A DNA stretch of 36,127 nucleotides from a bacterium (GCA_021373255.1 JAJFTD010000147.1:1-36127); one strand, 5' to 3'; positions 23,007 through 32,072 are shown, counted from the stretch's first letter. Notes: generated by a model from the sequence alone, not told the origin. Made by a program: numbers and translations.

Positions 23007-25484
23007 TTACTCTTGGATAGTGTTAATATCCTCGTCCCGGTTGATCAAGACCAGTCTTTCACCGGAAGCATTCAATGATATAATGCCTATCACGCTGACA
23101 TATGCATTATCAGCGGGAGCAGTTGCGCCAATACACTTCACATTGACTTTCGCGCCTGAGCCATCAGCCAATGTGAAATCAGTCGTGCTGCCGGACGGAT
23201 TTGATACACGGCCGGTAGTTTTGATAAGCAAACCGATGTTGTTCAGGCCAACGCCATCAGATATGCCCGGCTGCCCGATTAGATCGTTAGCAGTGCCACC
23301 CAAGGTCTTGTTGGTCATAAAGTGCACCGGAATTGTCGCAGAAGTCCATACACCCTGGGCGCTGCCATTGGTGACATCTATCACACGCTCATTTGTTATC
23401 GGGTCGTGAGACATAACACCAACGATGGTCATGCTAAAACCCTCTCCCCAGTTCCAATTAGGAGGGGTATTAACGCGAATACCGGTTAGCCCATCAGCCG
23501 ACGATACATATATATAATCGGAGAAAGGCCTGGACAGATACACGTTGTCCAGCATTACATCTGCACCATCGGGGAGCATCAGAGCATCTTTGAGACTTGG
23601 AGTGAGCTCAGGAGTAGGAACAACTCGATCTACCTTTACATCGAGCGTAACTTCCTTGTCATACCATCGATCTCCACCACCCCACATTGAGATGTAGTCA
23701 AAATCAGTCGGAACGCCAAATGCGCCTCTGAAATCGAGGGTGTCGCCCTGGGTAAGGTAGAGCATGCCATTCTTGTATACATAATCGTTAGCGCCGGTTA
23801 CATCGCCGACAGCCAGGTTCATAAACCAAGAATCGAAATTCTTCGATACAGCGACGCTACAATCCGGTGAGTTCACTCCGAGCCCGTAGGTCGCTAGTAC
23901 TGAATAATAACCAGTATACGGTGCGACAAACTGAACCACAGGCTTTGCCACTGACCAGCCATCAGAGCTCGAACCATCGTGCAGAGCGAGAAGCCCCGGA
24001 TACTTTGTATCTGAAACGCATGGAGTATTCTCAGCGGCTGTGGTTTGGTCATACCAGGCAGTAAAAGTGGCCCCTACCGGGAATGTTGGAGTGCCATAGG
24101 TGCTCATCGGCGATATTGCACCGGTGCCTCTTCCGGCATCATACTTATCCCATACATAGTGCCAATTACCGCTAGAGCTGGATGTCTTGGAGAAGTCACG
24201 AACAGCGTCGAACTGCGCGGTTGTGGCTTCGGCTTTCTTAATGGATACCGAAACGGTGACGCCTCTATTGTCTGCGTCTGTTACATCGAATCTATCGGAA
24301 CCATAGGCTCCAAAGAACTCCAGTGTTTCATTTGCCGCCATCGACAGTCGGCGCGAGACTTTATAATCTTTGCCCACGGAAACCGTGCCAATTGCGAGAG
24401 CCTTTGTATCCCAATTATCACCATCAACAAGATTCTTGGTGATGCGTACATTCGATGCCACTGTTCCTGTCAGGTGATAAACTACATCCAGTGTGTATAT
24501 AGCAGTACATGGCGATGTCCAACGCACGACCGGCTTCCAGAGCATGTTAACGCCTTGAGTCGTCTGGAATACGCCAGTGCCGGGCTTGAGAGTAAGAACG
24601 CCATCTCCACCAACAGTAATGGCAGGTTTGGTAGTAAGAGTATCGTACCATGGCATCCAGCCATAGGTTTTGTCATAAACGTTGCATGTTTCGAGTACGG
24701 GCCAGCCCCAGTGCGGATCATCGAACATATACTTCCAGGTGCCGTCCCAGCTCGGGTTGATATCCTGCGAATAGTCGTAAGCGGCGTTCCAATTCGTCCA
24801 TGCCGATGTGTCATCCGGCATCAAATCTACCTTGGCATTCAGATATACATTCCTGTTCCACCATCTGGTGCTGTCAAAGCCGACATAATCCGTAGTTGCG
24901 GCATTGTAGGCACCCTGAAACTCGATGGTGTCACCAGCATAGAGGTTCATCAGTCTATCAAATGCCCACGTGCGTCCGTTGGACTCCACGATACCGCTGG
25001 CGAGGCAGTCACTCCAATTACTGCTCGAGAAGTTCTGAGAAACGCGAACAGAGGACATCTCGTATGCGCCGTTGTTATCCCAGTTCCTTAGATCTGGAAA
25101 AGCGGTGTAGGTCGCTGCGATCCTGTATAGACCGTCAGTAAGCACTTTCCACTGAACAGCAGGATTGAGCAGATCGCCTGGCCCCCATTGATCCCGCGAA
25201 CCGGCTTTCATTGAAATGCCGTTTGCTGTGTCTTTGCTGAGCCACGGTAGATTGGTATAACCTGTGGTTGTCCAGCCGCTAGGGGTGGGAACGCCGAGTT
25301 GCGACATATACGGAGGATTCCATATGGCGTTCCAATCCGTGTATCCATAAGTCCATTGACCATTTGGATTTGCGGTTGCGGAATAGTCTCCAGCCGCATC
25401 CCAGTGGCTAGCTCCGCAGGGCATCGCCAACGACAATACCACCACCATCGTAGCAAGAGCTAACGTCCATTCACCTTTTTTCAT
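23007..25484 (-). CDS. Large secreted protein with three DxxxDYS-type modules and OB-like tail
   Basis: The 825-residue protein has a signal peptide (1-25) followed by three modules of about 200 residues starting at WDAAGDYSATANPNGQWTYG (28), WNAAYDYSQDINPSWDGTWK (about 233) and FDAVRDFSKTSSSSGNWHY (about 427). Each goes on with a (A/P)VVRWTSP-like strand, Y-V-ATY, V-KNF, and GDT(I/L)(E/D)F(Q/R)GA(Y/F). The last about 200 residues form two OB-like units: TGIRVN, IVGVMSHDPITNERVIDVTN, then LNNIGLLIKTTGRVSNP, FTLADGSGAKVNV. Aromatic richness suggests glycan binding; no catalytic motif is seen. It lies 42 bases after a gene sharing first module and tail; AAAGGAG precedes the ATG. No named family is assigned. 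Confidence 0.75.
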   Translation of the reverse strand: MKKGEWTLALATMVVVLSLAMPCGASHWDAAGDYSATANPNGQWTYGYTDWNAIWNPPYMSQLGVPTPSGWTTTGYTNLPWLSKDTANGISMKAGSRDQWGPGDLLNPAVQWKVLTDGLYRIAATYTAFPDLRNWDNNGAYEMSSVRVSQNFSSSNWSDCLASGIVESNGRTWAFDRLMNLYAGDTIEFQGAYNAATTDYVGFDSTRWWNRNVYLNAKVDLMPDDTSAWTNWNAAYDYSQDINPSWDGTWKYMFDDPHWGWPVLETCNVYDKTYGWMPWYDTLTTKPAITVGGDGVLTLKPGTGVFQTTQGVNMLWKPVVRWTSPCTAIYTLDVVYHLTGTVASNVRITKNLVDGDNWDTKALAIGTVSVGKDYKVSRRLSMAANETLEFFGAYGSDRFDVTDADNRGVTVSVSIKKAEATTAQFDAVRDFSKTSSSSGNWHYVWDKYDAGRGTGAISPMSTYGTPTFPVGATFTAWYDQTTAAENTPCVSDTKYPGLLALHDGSSSDGWSVAKPVVQFVAPYTGYYSVLATYGLGVNSPDCSVAVSKNFDSWFMNLAVGDVTGANDYVYKNGMLYLTQGDTLDFRGAFGVPTDFDYISMWGGGDRWYDKEVTLDVKVDRVVPTPELTPSLKDALMLPDGADVMLDNVYLSRPFSDYIYVSSADGLTGIRVNTPPNWNWGEGFSMTIVGVMSHDPITNERVIDVTNGSAQGVWTSATIPVHFMTNKTLGGTANDLIGQPGISDGVGLNNIGLLIKTTGRVSNPSGSTTDFTLADGSGAKVNVKCIGATAPADNAYVSVIGIISLNASGERLVLINRDEDINTIQE

Positions 25485-25526
25485 AGATACTCTCTCCTTT
25501 CGTCTCCTTAAGAATCAGATTACTTT

Positions 25527-27335
25527 TCACAACCTTTGAATGCTGCCACCGCTGTCGCCAACGATAATCAGCCTTGAACCATGAAGACTGCTGCACGAGC
25601 TGATGCCGGTTATCATGACATAAGCATTGTCTGCTGGTGCCATGCCCTCGGGACAGATTACATTTACTTGCACTCCAGAGCCGTCAGTGATGGCAAATTC
25701 ATTAGTGTTCGCTGTCGGGTTGGCGACCTTGCCCCATGTCCGAACAAGAATGCCGATATTGTTTAGTCCGTAGCCACTACTTACGCCAGCTTGAGCGAGT
25801 GTGGCTTCATATAATAGATCACCTCCACCAAGGGAGCAATTGTTCATTGCGACAGGTGTCAGTGCCTTGCCTTGAGCACCACTTGCACTGCCGTTCGTTG
25901 CATCTATATAGCGTTCGCCGTTCGGCATTGTCGCCATAATCCCTGTTATGGACGCCGTATAACCGACCTCTAGCGGATGCCCGGCTTTCTTGACCCTTAT
26001 GCCGCAGCTTCGAGTAGCATCTTCGATGAAGAAATAATCACCAAGGAGGGTGGTCACGGTCATATCATTGCAACTGGCCATTCCGCCGTCGGTAGTTTTC
26101 TTGATGTTTGAAATCGATGTCGGTTGCGCTGAAATAGTCGAGTTAACAACAAGTCCCCTCGCTGCAGGAAACTCGAAACGGTTGTATGCGCCACGACTAA
26201 TGGATGTGCTCCAACCATTTGTGCCCGGGTAGTTCCATAACGCAATTGTTTGGGAGCTTCCCGCCGGAATATTGTTTTTAAGTGTAATATCGCAGAGCCT
26301 TATCGGAGTTGTTGCTGTGATGGGTGACGCTGTGGTTAATACAACATGCGCTCCGTATGGTCTTGTGCCGCTTCCGTCACCTCCACCTAATCCGTTTGCA
26401 GTTGCACTCCATCCTGATGCAAACGCTGATGCGGGTGAGTTTGATGCCGTGACTGTGCGCTGAGTCGCTGATGCCGATGCGCCCATTGTTGTCGCTGTAT
26501 CGAAGCCCAGAAGCAATTCAGCTTTATCAAATTGGGATGCATCCGGGGTTTGACACCATACAGAGACAGTGAATGTGGAACCGGGCGCAATATCAAGGCT
26601 GTTTAATTGAACTCCGTTGGCATCTCCCAGCCACATATCCAGATTCCCGCGCATGTCTGCAGCCTGGTCCACAACCACACCCAGCTTCATTATTCTTTTC
26701 TCTGAGCGGGTTCCATTAAAGCCTATATAACTGAGGACTGGCGGGTAGGCTCCTTGAAACTCCACGGTATCTGCAATGAGCAACGGCAGGATGGAGTCAT
26801 AAGTCCAGCTTGGTCCACCTGATGTCAAGGTTTGTTCTGCAAGGCACTGGTTCCAGGTGACATCGGTGAAGTTCTTGGTGATACGCACTGCTGATTGTTC
26901 AGAAGCATTTCCATTCATAATGCCGGGCGCATGAGTGTATGTTGCGACGACATGATATTTGCCCATTCCGGGGCTGGTCCATTGGATTACCGGCTTGACT
27001 TCGTTGGATTTGAGTGCCAGCGAAGAGTTCAAGCCTGATTTTAATAGTAATGAGCCTGAGTCCAATGATATTGATGGATTAGTAGTGTATGCAGTAGATG
27101 TCCAGGCGTTTGTCGAAGTGTTATATGATGAAAGCGGAACGACAAACGGGCCACCAGTCCAGAGAGTGTTCCAGTCAGTGCAACCATATAGCCATGCACC
27201 GCTCGCTGATGGATTGTTAGTTGTAGAGAAATCAGCAACACAATCCCAATGATCGGCTGAGAATGCTGCTTGGATTAATGACAGGAATGTCACTGCAACG
27301 GCCGTTATTCCAAGTATTTTTGTTGCTTTCAGCAT
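25527..27335 (-). CDS. Secreted protein with one DxxxDFS module, cohesin-like domain and OB-like tail
   Basis: From the chosen start the protein has 602 residues: signal peptide (ending QAAFSA), one module homologous to those in the next gene (DHWDCVADFSTTNNP, PVIQWTSPGMGKYHVVATYT, SAVRITKNF, DTVEFQGAY), a cohesin-like beta-sandwich (LDIAPGSTFTVSVW, AELLLGFDTATTMG, ALWNYPGTNGW), and the same OB-like pair at the C terminus (CGIRVKKAG, GERYIDATNG, LNNIGILVRTWGKV). A scaffold or glycan-binding role is inferred. ATG 27335 is preferred with GAGG six bases before it; ATG 27350 with AGGG also fits. It is the first gene of this operon, under the promoter at 27412-27441. No dockerin partner is seen nearby. 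Confidence 0.75.
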   Translation of the reverse strand: MLKATKILGITAVAVTFLSLIQAAFSADHWDCVADFSTTNNPSASGAWLYGCTDWNTLWTGGPFVVPLSSYNTSTNAWTSTAYTTNPSISLDSGSLLLKSGLNSSLALKSNEVKPVIQWTSPGMGKYHVVATYTHAPGIMNGNASEQSAVRITKNFTDVTWNQCLAEQTLTSGGPSWTYDSILPLLIADTVEFQGAYPPVLSYIGFNGTRSEKRIMKLGVVVDQAADMRGNLDMWLGDANGVQLNSLDIAPGSTFTVSVWCQTPDASQFDKAELLLGFDTATTMGASASATQRTVTASNSPASAFASGWSATANGLGGGDGSGTRPYGAHVVLTTASPITATTPIRLCDITLKNNIPAGSSQTIALWNYPGTNGWSTSISRGAYNRFEFPAARGLVVNSTISAQPTSISNIKKTTDGGMASCNDMTVTTLLGDYFFIEDATRSCGIRVKKAGHPLEVGYTASITGIMATMPNGERYIDATNGSASGAQGKALTPVAMNNCSLGGGDLLYEATLAQAGVSSGYGLNNIGILVRTWGKVANPTANTNEFAITDGSGVQVNVICPEGMAPADNAYVMITGISSCSSLHGSRLIIVGDSGGSIQRL

Positions 27336-27411
27336 TACAAACCTCAACATGACCACCCTGTAAGTGATAGGAACACTGCGTAACAATCACTCCGGTGTCA
27401 CTACCACTCGC

Positions 27412-27441
27412 AATATAGCATGCGACCGAACGGTTGTCAAC
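27412..27441 (-). promoter_or_regulatory. Promoter of the modular-protein operon, with candidate operator
   Basis: On the minus strand TTGACA (27440-27435), 17-base spacer, TATATT (27417-27412). The -35 is within GTTGACAAC (27433-27441), and the longer CCGTTGACAACC is identical in the divergent promoter. In the 324-base gap 27336-27659 there is also a near-palindrome TATACCGGTTATA at 27496-27508 in the middle, a possible LacI-family-like site. Confidence 0.7.
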
Positions 27442-27567
27442 GGCATGTTCCTAACACTTAGAAAAATGTTTTTTGTGCCCTGGTTTACACCCTCGTATAC
27501 CGGTTATATTCCATCACTCCCTCACAAAACGCCAATTATTTAACATGAAACCATTATGAAGAATACC

Positions 27568-27597
27568 GTTGACAACCCCATAGTTAGCTGCTATCCT
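27568..27597 (+). promoter_or_regulatory. Promoter of the GH99-like/symporter operon, with candidate operator
   Basis: TTGACA (27569-27574), 17-base spacer, TATCCT (27592-27597). The -35 lies in GTTGACAAC (27568-27576), in the 12-base word CCGTTGACAACC shared with the divergent promoter. Confidence 0.7.
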
Positions 27598-27613
27598 GCA
27601 GTTAGTCACACTG

Positions 27614-27630
27614 CTGTGTACAGAACACAG
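27614..27630. promoter_or_regulatory. Palindrome just downstream of the predicted transcription start
   Basis: CTGTGT-ACAGA-ACACAG lies about ten bases after the expected +1 of the plus-strand operon. Its position fits a second repressor site or a leader hairpin. No matching copy was seen elsewhere in the locus. Confidence 0.3.
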
Positions 27631-27659
27631 GCTGGCATTAATCACACGGAGGATTCAGA

Positions 27660-29933
27660 TTGAGAGGAGTTACCAGAATCATAATACTAATGGTCGCAGG
27701 TCTTATACTTTGTGCCGGCGCTCAAGCCGAAAGAAGAGAAAGGCCGCTGTTTGGCGTTATTCGCTGGGATATGTACTCCGGACACCCATACACGACCTAT
27801 TTTCAAGAATTTGGACAGTTTCTATCGCCTGAGAGATATCAATGGCGTGCCCCATTTTTTGTTCGCAAGACTGGTGACCCCGCAAAGCCTCTTGCGTTTA
27901 ACCCTGATTACGTTCAAGAGCCAATACAGAAGGCAATGGACCAGGAGATTATCTTCGCTTCATCATGCGGTGTCGACTATTGGGTCTTCAACTATGAATG
28001 CAAACGTAAAGACCCCGATACCGGATGTTATCGCACAATTAAGGCTTATCTGAATTCTCCCAATAAAGGCTTGATCAACTTCTGCATCACCGGACAGCCA
28101 TCTGTAGCAGCAACTAAGGGTTATTGGGAACCTGCAGATACAAAACATGACCCTGCTGAAGTTCTTCAAGACTGGAAAATCATTGTAAGTGAATACGTTG
28201 AGTTGATGAAAGAGCCGACATATCAGAGAGTGCTTGATAACCGTCCTCTGCTTTATCTCCTGGGTATCGATCAATTGGCGGCAAGACTCGGCGATTCTGA
28301 TAATTCGACTACGCATGCTAGAGAGAGTATTCAGTATCTCCGCGACCAGTGCCAAGCCGCTGGTGTAGGTAACCCGTATATCGTCTCAATGATGTTGAAT
28401 GGCACAAGTTACCTCAAGGAAGGAATTATTGACGCAATTAACCCCTACCATTACAGAGATCGCGGCACACCACAGGGCAGGCCGTATTCTTTCTTATGGC
28501 AGGACATACAGGATGATTATCTGGCTAAAACAGGCGATAAGAAAGTGGTGCCGCCACTTATGTCGGGAGCGAACTGGGAGCCTAGAGTTCTCGCTATGCC
28601 TAAAGACTTCCCGGACTGGTATTACGACGAGCCCGAACCCGGCGAACTGGGCCAACATCTATCATCCGGCCTTGATTATGTAGCCACCCACCCCGAAAAA
28701 TGTGAAGCCAATACAGCGCTGATGTATGCCTGGAACGAACACTCCGAGGGCGGGTTCTTCTGCCCGACTATGGGTAATCCCCCCGATTATAAACCTGTCA
28801 CCAATCACATAGACGACGCATCACGCGCAATAAAGAACTGGACAGCACCAGCATCCAGAAAAACTGACGGCGTAGTGCTCGCGAACTACGCATTCGGTGA
28901 CCGTGAGACAACACTTGCTTCAATCGCCGATGAACCCGGCTACACAGCAAGCTCACTCACTCTGCCTAAGTTCGCATATTATGTTCCCGAAAACCATGAA
29001 GTCGAAGGCAGGTTGGGAAACGCTGTTCTGTATAACGTCCGTCAATCAGCCGGTGATGTATTCAAATTCGAAGTGAAGTCAAAATCCGGTAAGATGGATA
29101 TCCGCGTGCTTGAGGTTGCGCTTAAGGGCGCTTCAAAAGAATCACCTATCGACCTGACCGTAAAAGCCAAGGCAAACAAGGGAGCACTTCAGAATATTGG
29201 GGTTGCTCACGTTGTAGATTCAGACAATTATGGATGGACAGTTTCATCAATTAAATTCCCGAGCGCATTTGGAAAAACAAACAATATCTCAGTCGAGATT
29301 AGTATATCCGGCAAGCAGGGCCAGGCGGTAATTATTGATGATATCCGCTTGCGAGGTCTCGTGAACCCATCATTCAGGCCGCCAATCCGCACAAAGTGCA
29401 CATTCAAGGGCGCTCGTCCGATTAAGGCTGTAGCCGGCTACTCATTCGAGAGTGATAAACCGATAGTTGACACCAAGATTACCAGTTCAAAGCTCTCGCT
29501 TAGGCCAATGATTTCGCCCAAATCAGCTCAATTCTTACCCGCTGACAAGAATGACGGTCGCAGGGTTCGGTTTGTCGTTACAAACAAGCCGGAAGATTAC
29601 TTTGAGTTCAGTGTGAAGCCCATTAACGGAAAGCTGAACCTGTCAGGAATGGGAATGCTGCTTCACCGCGATCCGGATTCACCTCATATAGCCGTGTTTG
29701 TTCTAGCCAGTATCGGCGGTGGGGAATTCAAAGAAGTAACAAGGCTCTATTGCAGCAATCTCGACGTAAAAAATTATCAGGAAGCCGCAGCAGATCTTCC
29801 TGGTGAATTTGCGAATCTTGATAAAGAGGTCACGTTCAGGTTCCGTGTTGAGTGCAGAGTGCCGGGATACTGGGTCGACATCCGTAAGGTATGGCTCGGC
29901 AGCAGCGTAATTGATCAGAAAGCTTCGAGGTAA
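27660..29933 (+). CDS. Large secreted GH99-like protein
   Basis: The 757-residue protein has a signal peptide (1-23, CAGAQA), a GH99/WbsX-like catalytic region (about 28-395) and a C-terminal part of about 360 residues with two beta-rich domains (for example VFKFEVKSKSGKMDIRVLEV and FEFSVKPINGKLNLSGMGML). The catalytic region has PLFGVIRWDMYSG, CGVDYWVFNYECK, RVLDNRPLLYLLG and ALMYAWNEHSEGGFFCP, where E360 and E363 form the ExxE pair of the other two homologues. It likely attacks a glycan outside the cytoplasm. Start is TTG with GGAGG seven bases upstream. It forms an operon with a sugar symporter ten bases on. Specificity is unknown; GH99 itself acts on alpha-mannosides. Confidence 0.75.
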   Translation: MRGVTRIIILMVAGLILCAGAQAERRERPLFGVIRWDMYSGHPYTTYFQEFGQFLSPERYQWRAPFFVRKTGDPAKPLAFNPDYVQEPIQKAMDQEIIFASSCGVDYWVFNYECKRKDPDTGCYRTIKAYLNSPNKGLINFCITGQPSVAATKGYWEPADTKHDPAEVLQDWKIIVSEYVELMKEPTYQRVLDNRPLLYLLGIDQLAARLGDSDNSTTHARESIQYLRDQCQAAGVGNPYIVSMMLNGTSYLKEGIIDAINPYHYRDRGTPQGRPYSFLWQDIQDDYLAKTGDKKVVPPLMSGANWEPRVLAMPKDFPDWYYDEPEPGELGQHLSSGLDYVATHPEKCEANTALMYAWNEHSEGGFFCPTMGNPPDYKPVTNHIDDASRAIKNWTAPASRKTDGVVLANYAFGDRETTLASIADEPGYTASSLTLPKFAYYVPENHEVEGRLGNAVLYNVRQSAGDVFKFEVKSKSGKMDIRVLEVALKGASKESPIDLTVKAKANKGALQNIGVAHVVDSDNYGWTVSSIKFPSAFGKTNNISVEISISGKQGQAVIIDDIRLRGLVNPSFRPPIRTKCTFKGARPIKAVAGYSFESDKPIVDTKITSSKLSLRPMISPKSAQFLPADKNDGRRVRFVVTNKPEDYFEFSVKPINGKLNLSGMGMLLHRDPDSPHIAVFVLASIGGGEFKEVTRLYCSNLDVKNYQEAAADLPGEFANLDKEVTFRFRVECRVPGYWVDIRKVWLGSSVIDQKASR

Positions 29934-29943
29934 GAAATAATCG

Positions 29944-31395
29944 ATGTCTGATGCAACACACCCTAACCCGAAGGATTCCAATAGCAAGGTTCCATTGAGA
30001 ATCAAGCTGGCATACGGCATGGGCAACGCCGGAGTCAACTTGATGGCGAACGGTATCAACAACCTTGCCAACTTCGTGTTCAATATCGGGCTTGGTGTAA
30101 ATCCTGCCCTCATCGGTATAGCACTATCGCTTCCCAGGCTCTGGGAAGCGATTACCGATCCTTTTATGGGCTCGATATCTGATAATTACAGATCGCGTTA
30201 TGGCAGACGCCGCCCGTTTATGTTTATAGGGGCTTTCTTAAGCGCTTTTCTGTTTGCGATAATATGGTGGGTGCCACGCACTTGGGGACATTCCGCCTTA
30301 TTCTATTATCTGCTTGCTACATCGATACTATTCTGGACGGCATACACGATCTACTCCATACCATTCTTTGCTATGGGCTTCGAGATAACAGATGACCAGC
30401 AGGAACGTGTCAAGGTTATGGGGTATGGCGCTGTGCTCAGCACCATCTTTGGATTCGGATTGGCATGGGTGTTTGCCCTTGTGAAGTTGGATGTATTTCA
30501 CGATATCGTAGATGGAGGCAAATACGTCAGCCTTGGATTAGCTGTTATTATGCTCATATTCGGGCTGATACCAGTGTTCTTTGGTAGAGAAAACTACAGC
30601 AACGAAGTTCAGCGACAGGAAAAAGTGCCTCTTATCAAAGGCTTGCGCGAATCACTGAGTAACAAACCGTTTATGCTGATTGTCTACACTGTAGTTTTCA
30701 TGCTCATTGGCATAATGTCGATCGGTACAATCGGCAACTATCTGAATATCTATTATGTCTACGGTGGAGCACAAAAACCCGCTTCTGTGATGCAGGGATG
30801 GGCAAATACGTCATATATGGTCGCGAGTCTTATTGCATCTTTTCTTGCTCCAATGCTTACCGCAAGGTTCGGAAAAAAGAAGCTACTTCTTGCGTTTCTT
30901 ATAATTGCATTCGTGGGTGCTTTATCAAAGTGGTTCTGCTACACTCCAACTTATCCTGTGCTGCAGCTTTTGCCTAATATGCTTATAGGTTCAGGATTTG
31001 CTGTAATGTGGATGCTCACTTCGTCAATGACAATGGACACATGCGACCTCGATGAGCTGATCAATGGCACACGCCGTGAAGGCACATTCTGCGCGGCAAA
31101 CGCATGGGTGCAGAAGATTGGGACATCTTTTGCGTTTTACCTGTCGGGAGTCACATTGAACATCGCCGGTTTCGACATAGCCCGCGGAGGCGCTCAGACT
31201 GCACACGCAATTCTTATGATGCGAATACTGGCGGTTTCAGTACCTGCTTTGGCTACGTTTATAGCAATAGTCCTTATTGCCAAGTATCCAATCACTGAAA
31301 AACGCGCTAGAGAAACCCGTGAAGCTCTTGATGCGCGCAAACAGAGTAAAGAAGCATTGCCATTGGAAAGTGAGCTTTGCAGCCAGACTGAATAG
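29944..31395 (+). CDS. GPH-family (MelB-like) sugar:cation symporter
   Basis: The 483-residue membrane protein has twelve predicted helices and the features of the glycoside-pentoside-hexuronide:cation symporter family: LAYGMGNAGVNLMANGI near the N terminus, SISDNYRSRYGRRRPFMFIG in the first cytoplasmic loop, and a late loop with DTCDLDELINGTRREGTFCA. It imports a sugar or small oligosaccharide with sodium or protons. It starts ten bases after the GH99-like gene and has a weak ribosome site, so coupling is likely. Within the locus it supplies uptake of cleavage products, which the cytoplasmic WbsX-like protein could process. The substrate cannot be read from the sequence. Confidence 0.9.
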   Translation: MSDATHPNPKDSNSKVPLRIKLAYGMGNAGVNLMANGINNLANFVFNIGLGVNPALIGIALSLPRLWEAITDPFMGSISDNYRSRYGRRRPFMFIGAFLSAFLFAIIWWVPRTWGHSALFYYLLATSILFWTAYTIYSIPFFAMGFEITDDQQERVKVMGYGAVLSTIFGFGLAWVFALVKLDVFHDIVDGGKYVSLGLAVIMLIFGLIPVFFGRENYSNEVQRQEKVPLIKGLRESLSNKPFMLIVYTVVFMLIGIMSIGTIGNYLNIYYVYGGAQKPASVMQGWANTSYMVASLIASFLAPMLTARFGKKKLLLAFLIIAFVGALSKWFCYTPTYPVLQLLPNMLIGSGFAVMWMLTSSMTMDTCDLDELINGTRREGTFCAANAWVQKIGTSFAFYLSGVTLNIAGFDIARGGAQTAHAILMMRILAVSVPALATFIAIVLIAKYPITEKRARETREALDARKQSKEALPLESELCSQTE

Positions 31396-31458
31396 CCAGC
31401 ATTCCGAACTAATTGCATATGTTTGCGTAAGTATTATTGCTAAACATATACATGCATT

Positions 31459-31489
31459 GAAGCCGATCCTTATGGGTCGGCTTCTTTTT
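31459..31489 (+). terminator. Terminator of the GH99-like/symporter operon (family copy 3)
   Basis: GAAGCCGATCC (31459-31469), loop TTAT, GGGTCGGCTTC and TTTTT, 64 bases after the symporter stop. It has the same stem as the tRNA-fMet and WbsX-like terminators. A TATAAT at 31509-31514 just after it may serve the next gene. Confidence 0.85.
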
Positions 31490-31544
31490 ATGCCTGATGG
31501 TTATATGTTATAATACATAGCAAACTCAACTGTAGGGAGAGATA

Positions 31545-32066
31545 ATGGGCAATGTCATAAGCCTGATTGGATTTGTGATAACGATATTAGTGGTTTTGCT
31601 TAATGCATATCTAACCATTAAAGTATCACGGAAAGTAGAACGGCTGAAAGCATCTCTGAGCAAAGAAGTAATTGAGCATGAGATAGTTTTTACCAAGTGG
31701 CACAATGATAGAGTCGCAGTTGTTGAGGGCCTTTATAAACTTCTCTTGCCTTTGAAAGAGGCTTTCGTACGCGTTCTAATATACGAGGAGCCTGATGATG
31801 GTAATGATCCGGGTTATGATTGGTATATAAACGAGCTCGATAACCATCGCAGAACCTTCATGTCATATTACAAAGAGCATCTGCCTTACCTGGGTGAATT
31901 TAAGGAGATAGTAGAACAGTTTGACAGGTGCACAGGTGTATTACGCAAGAAAAGTACAGTCATAGCTTATTCTAACGCACAAAAAGAGGCAGACTCAATA
32001 ATGAATAGCATTGTCCAAAAGATTGAGGGCATATTGAAGGGAAGTTATATACGTCCTTCAGCTTAA
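31545..32066 (+). CDS. Membrane-anchored coiled helical protein, unknown function
   Basis: The 173-residue protein has one N-terminal membrane helix (SLIGFVITILVVLLNAYL) and then a charged, mainly helical cytoplasmic part: KVSRKVERLKASLSKEVIEH, a segment rich in aromatic residues (DDGNDPGYDWYINELDNHRR) and a C-terminal helix. GGGAGAG precedes the ATG and a TATAAT lies 31 bases upstream. The last base of the gene is six bases from the end of the convergent glycosyltransferase gene. Such single-helix proteins of 150-180 residues occur widely as hypothetical proteins; no role is assigned. Confidence 0.65.
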   Translation: MGNVISLIGFVITILVVLLNAYLTIKVSRKVERLKASLSKEVIEHEIVFTKWHNDRVAVVEGLYKLLLPLKEAFVRVLIYEEPDDGNDPGYDWYINELDNHRRTFMSYYKEHLPYLGEFKEIVEQFDRCTGVLRKKSTVIAYSNAQKEADSIMNSIVQKIEGILKGSYIRPSA

Positions 32067-32072
32067 TGAGTA

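Noticed and set aside
24045-25091. 348-codon plus-strand frame
   Set aside because: It is the antisense shadow of the large modular secreted protein, whose signal peptide, ribosome site and domain repeats are convincing.
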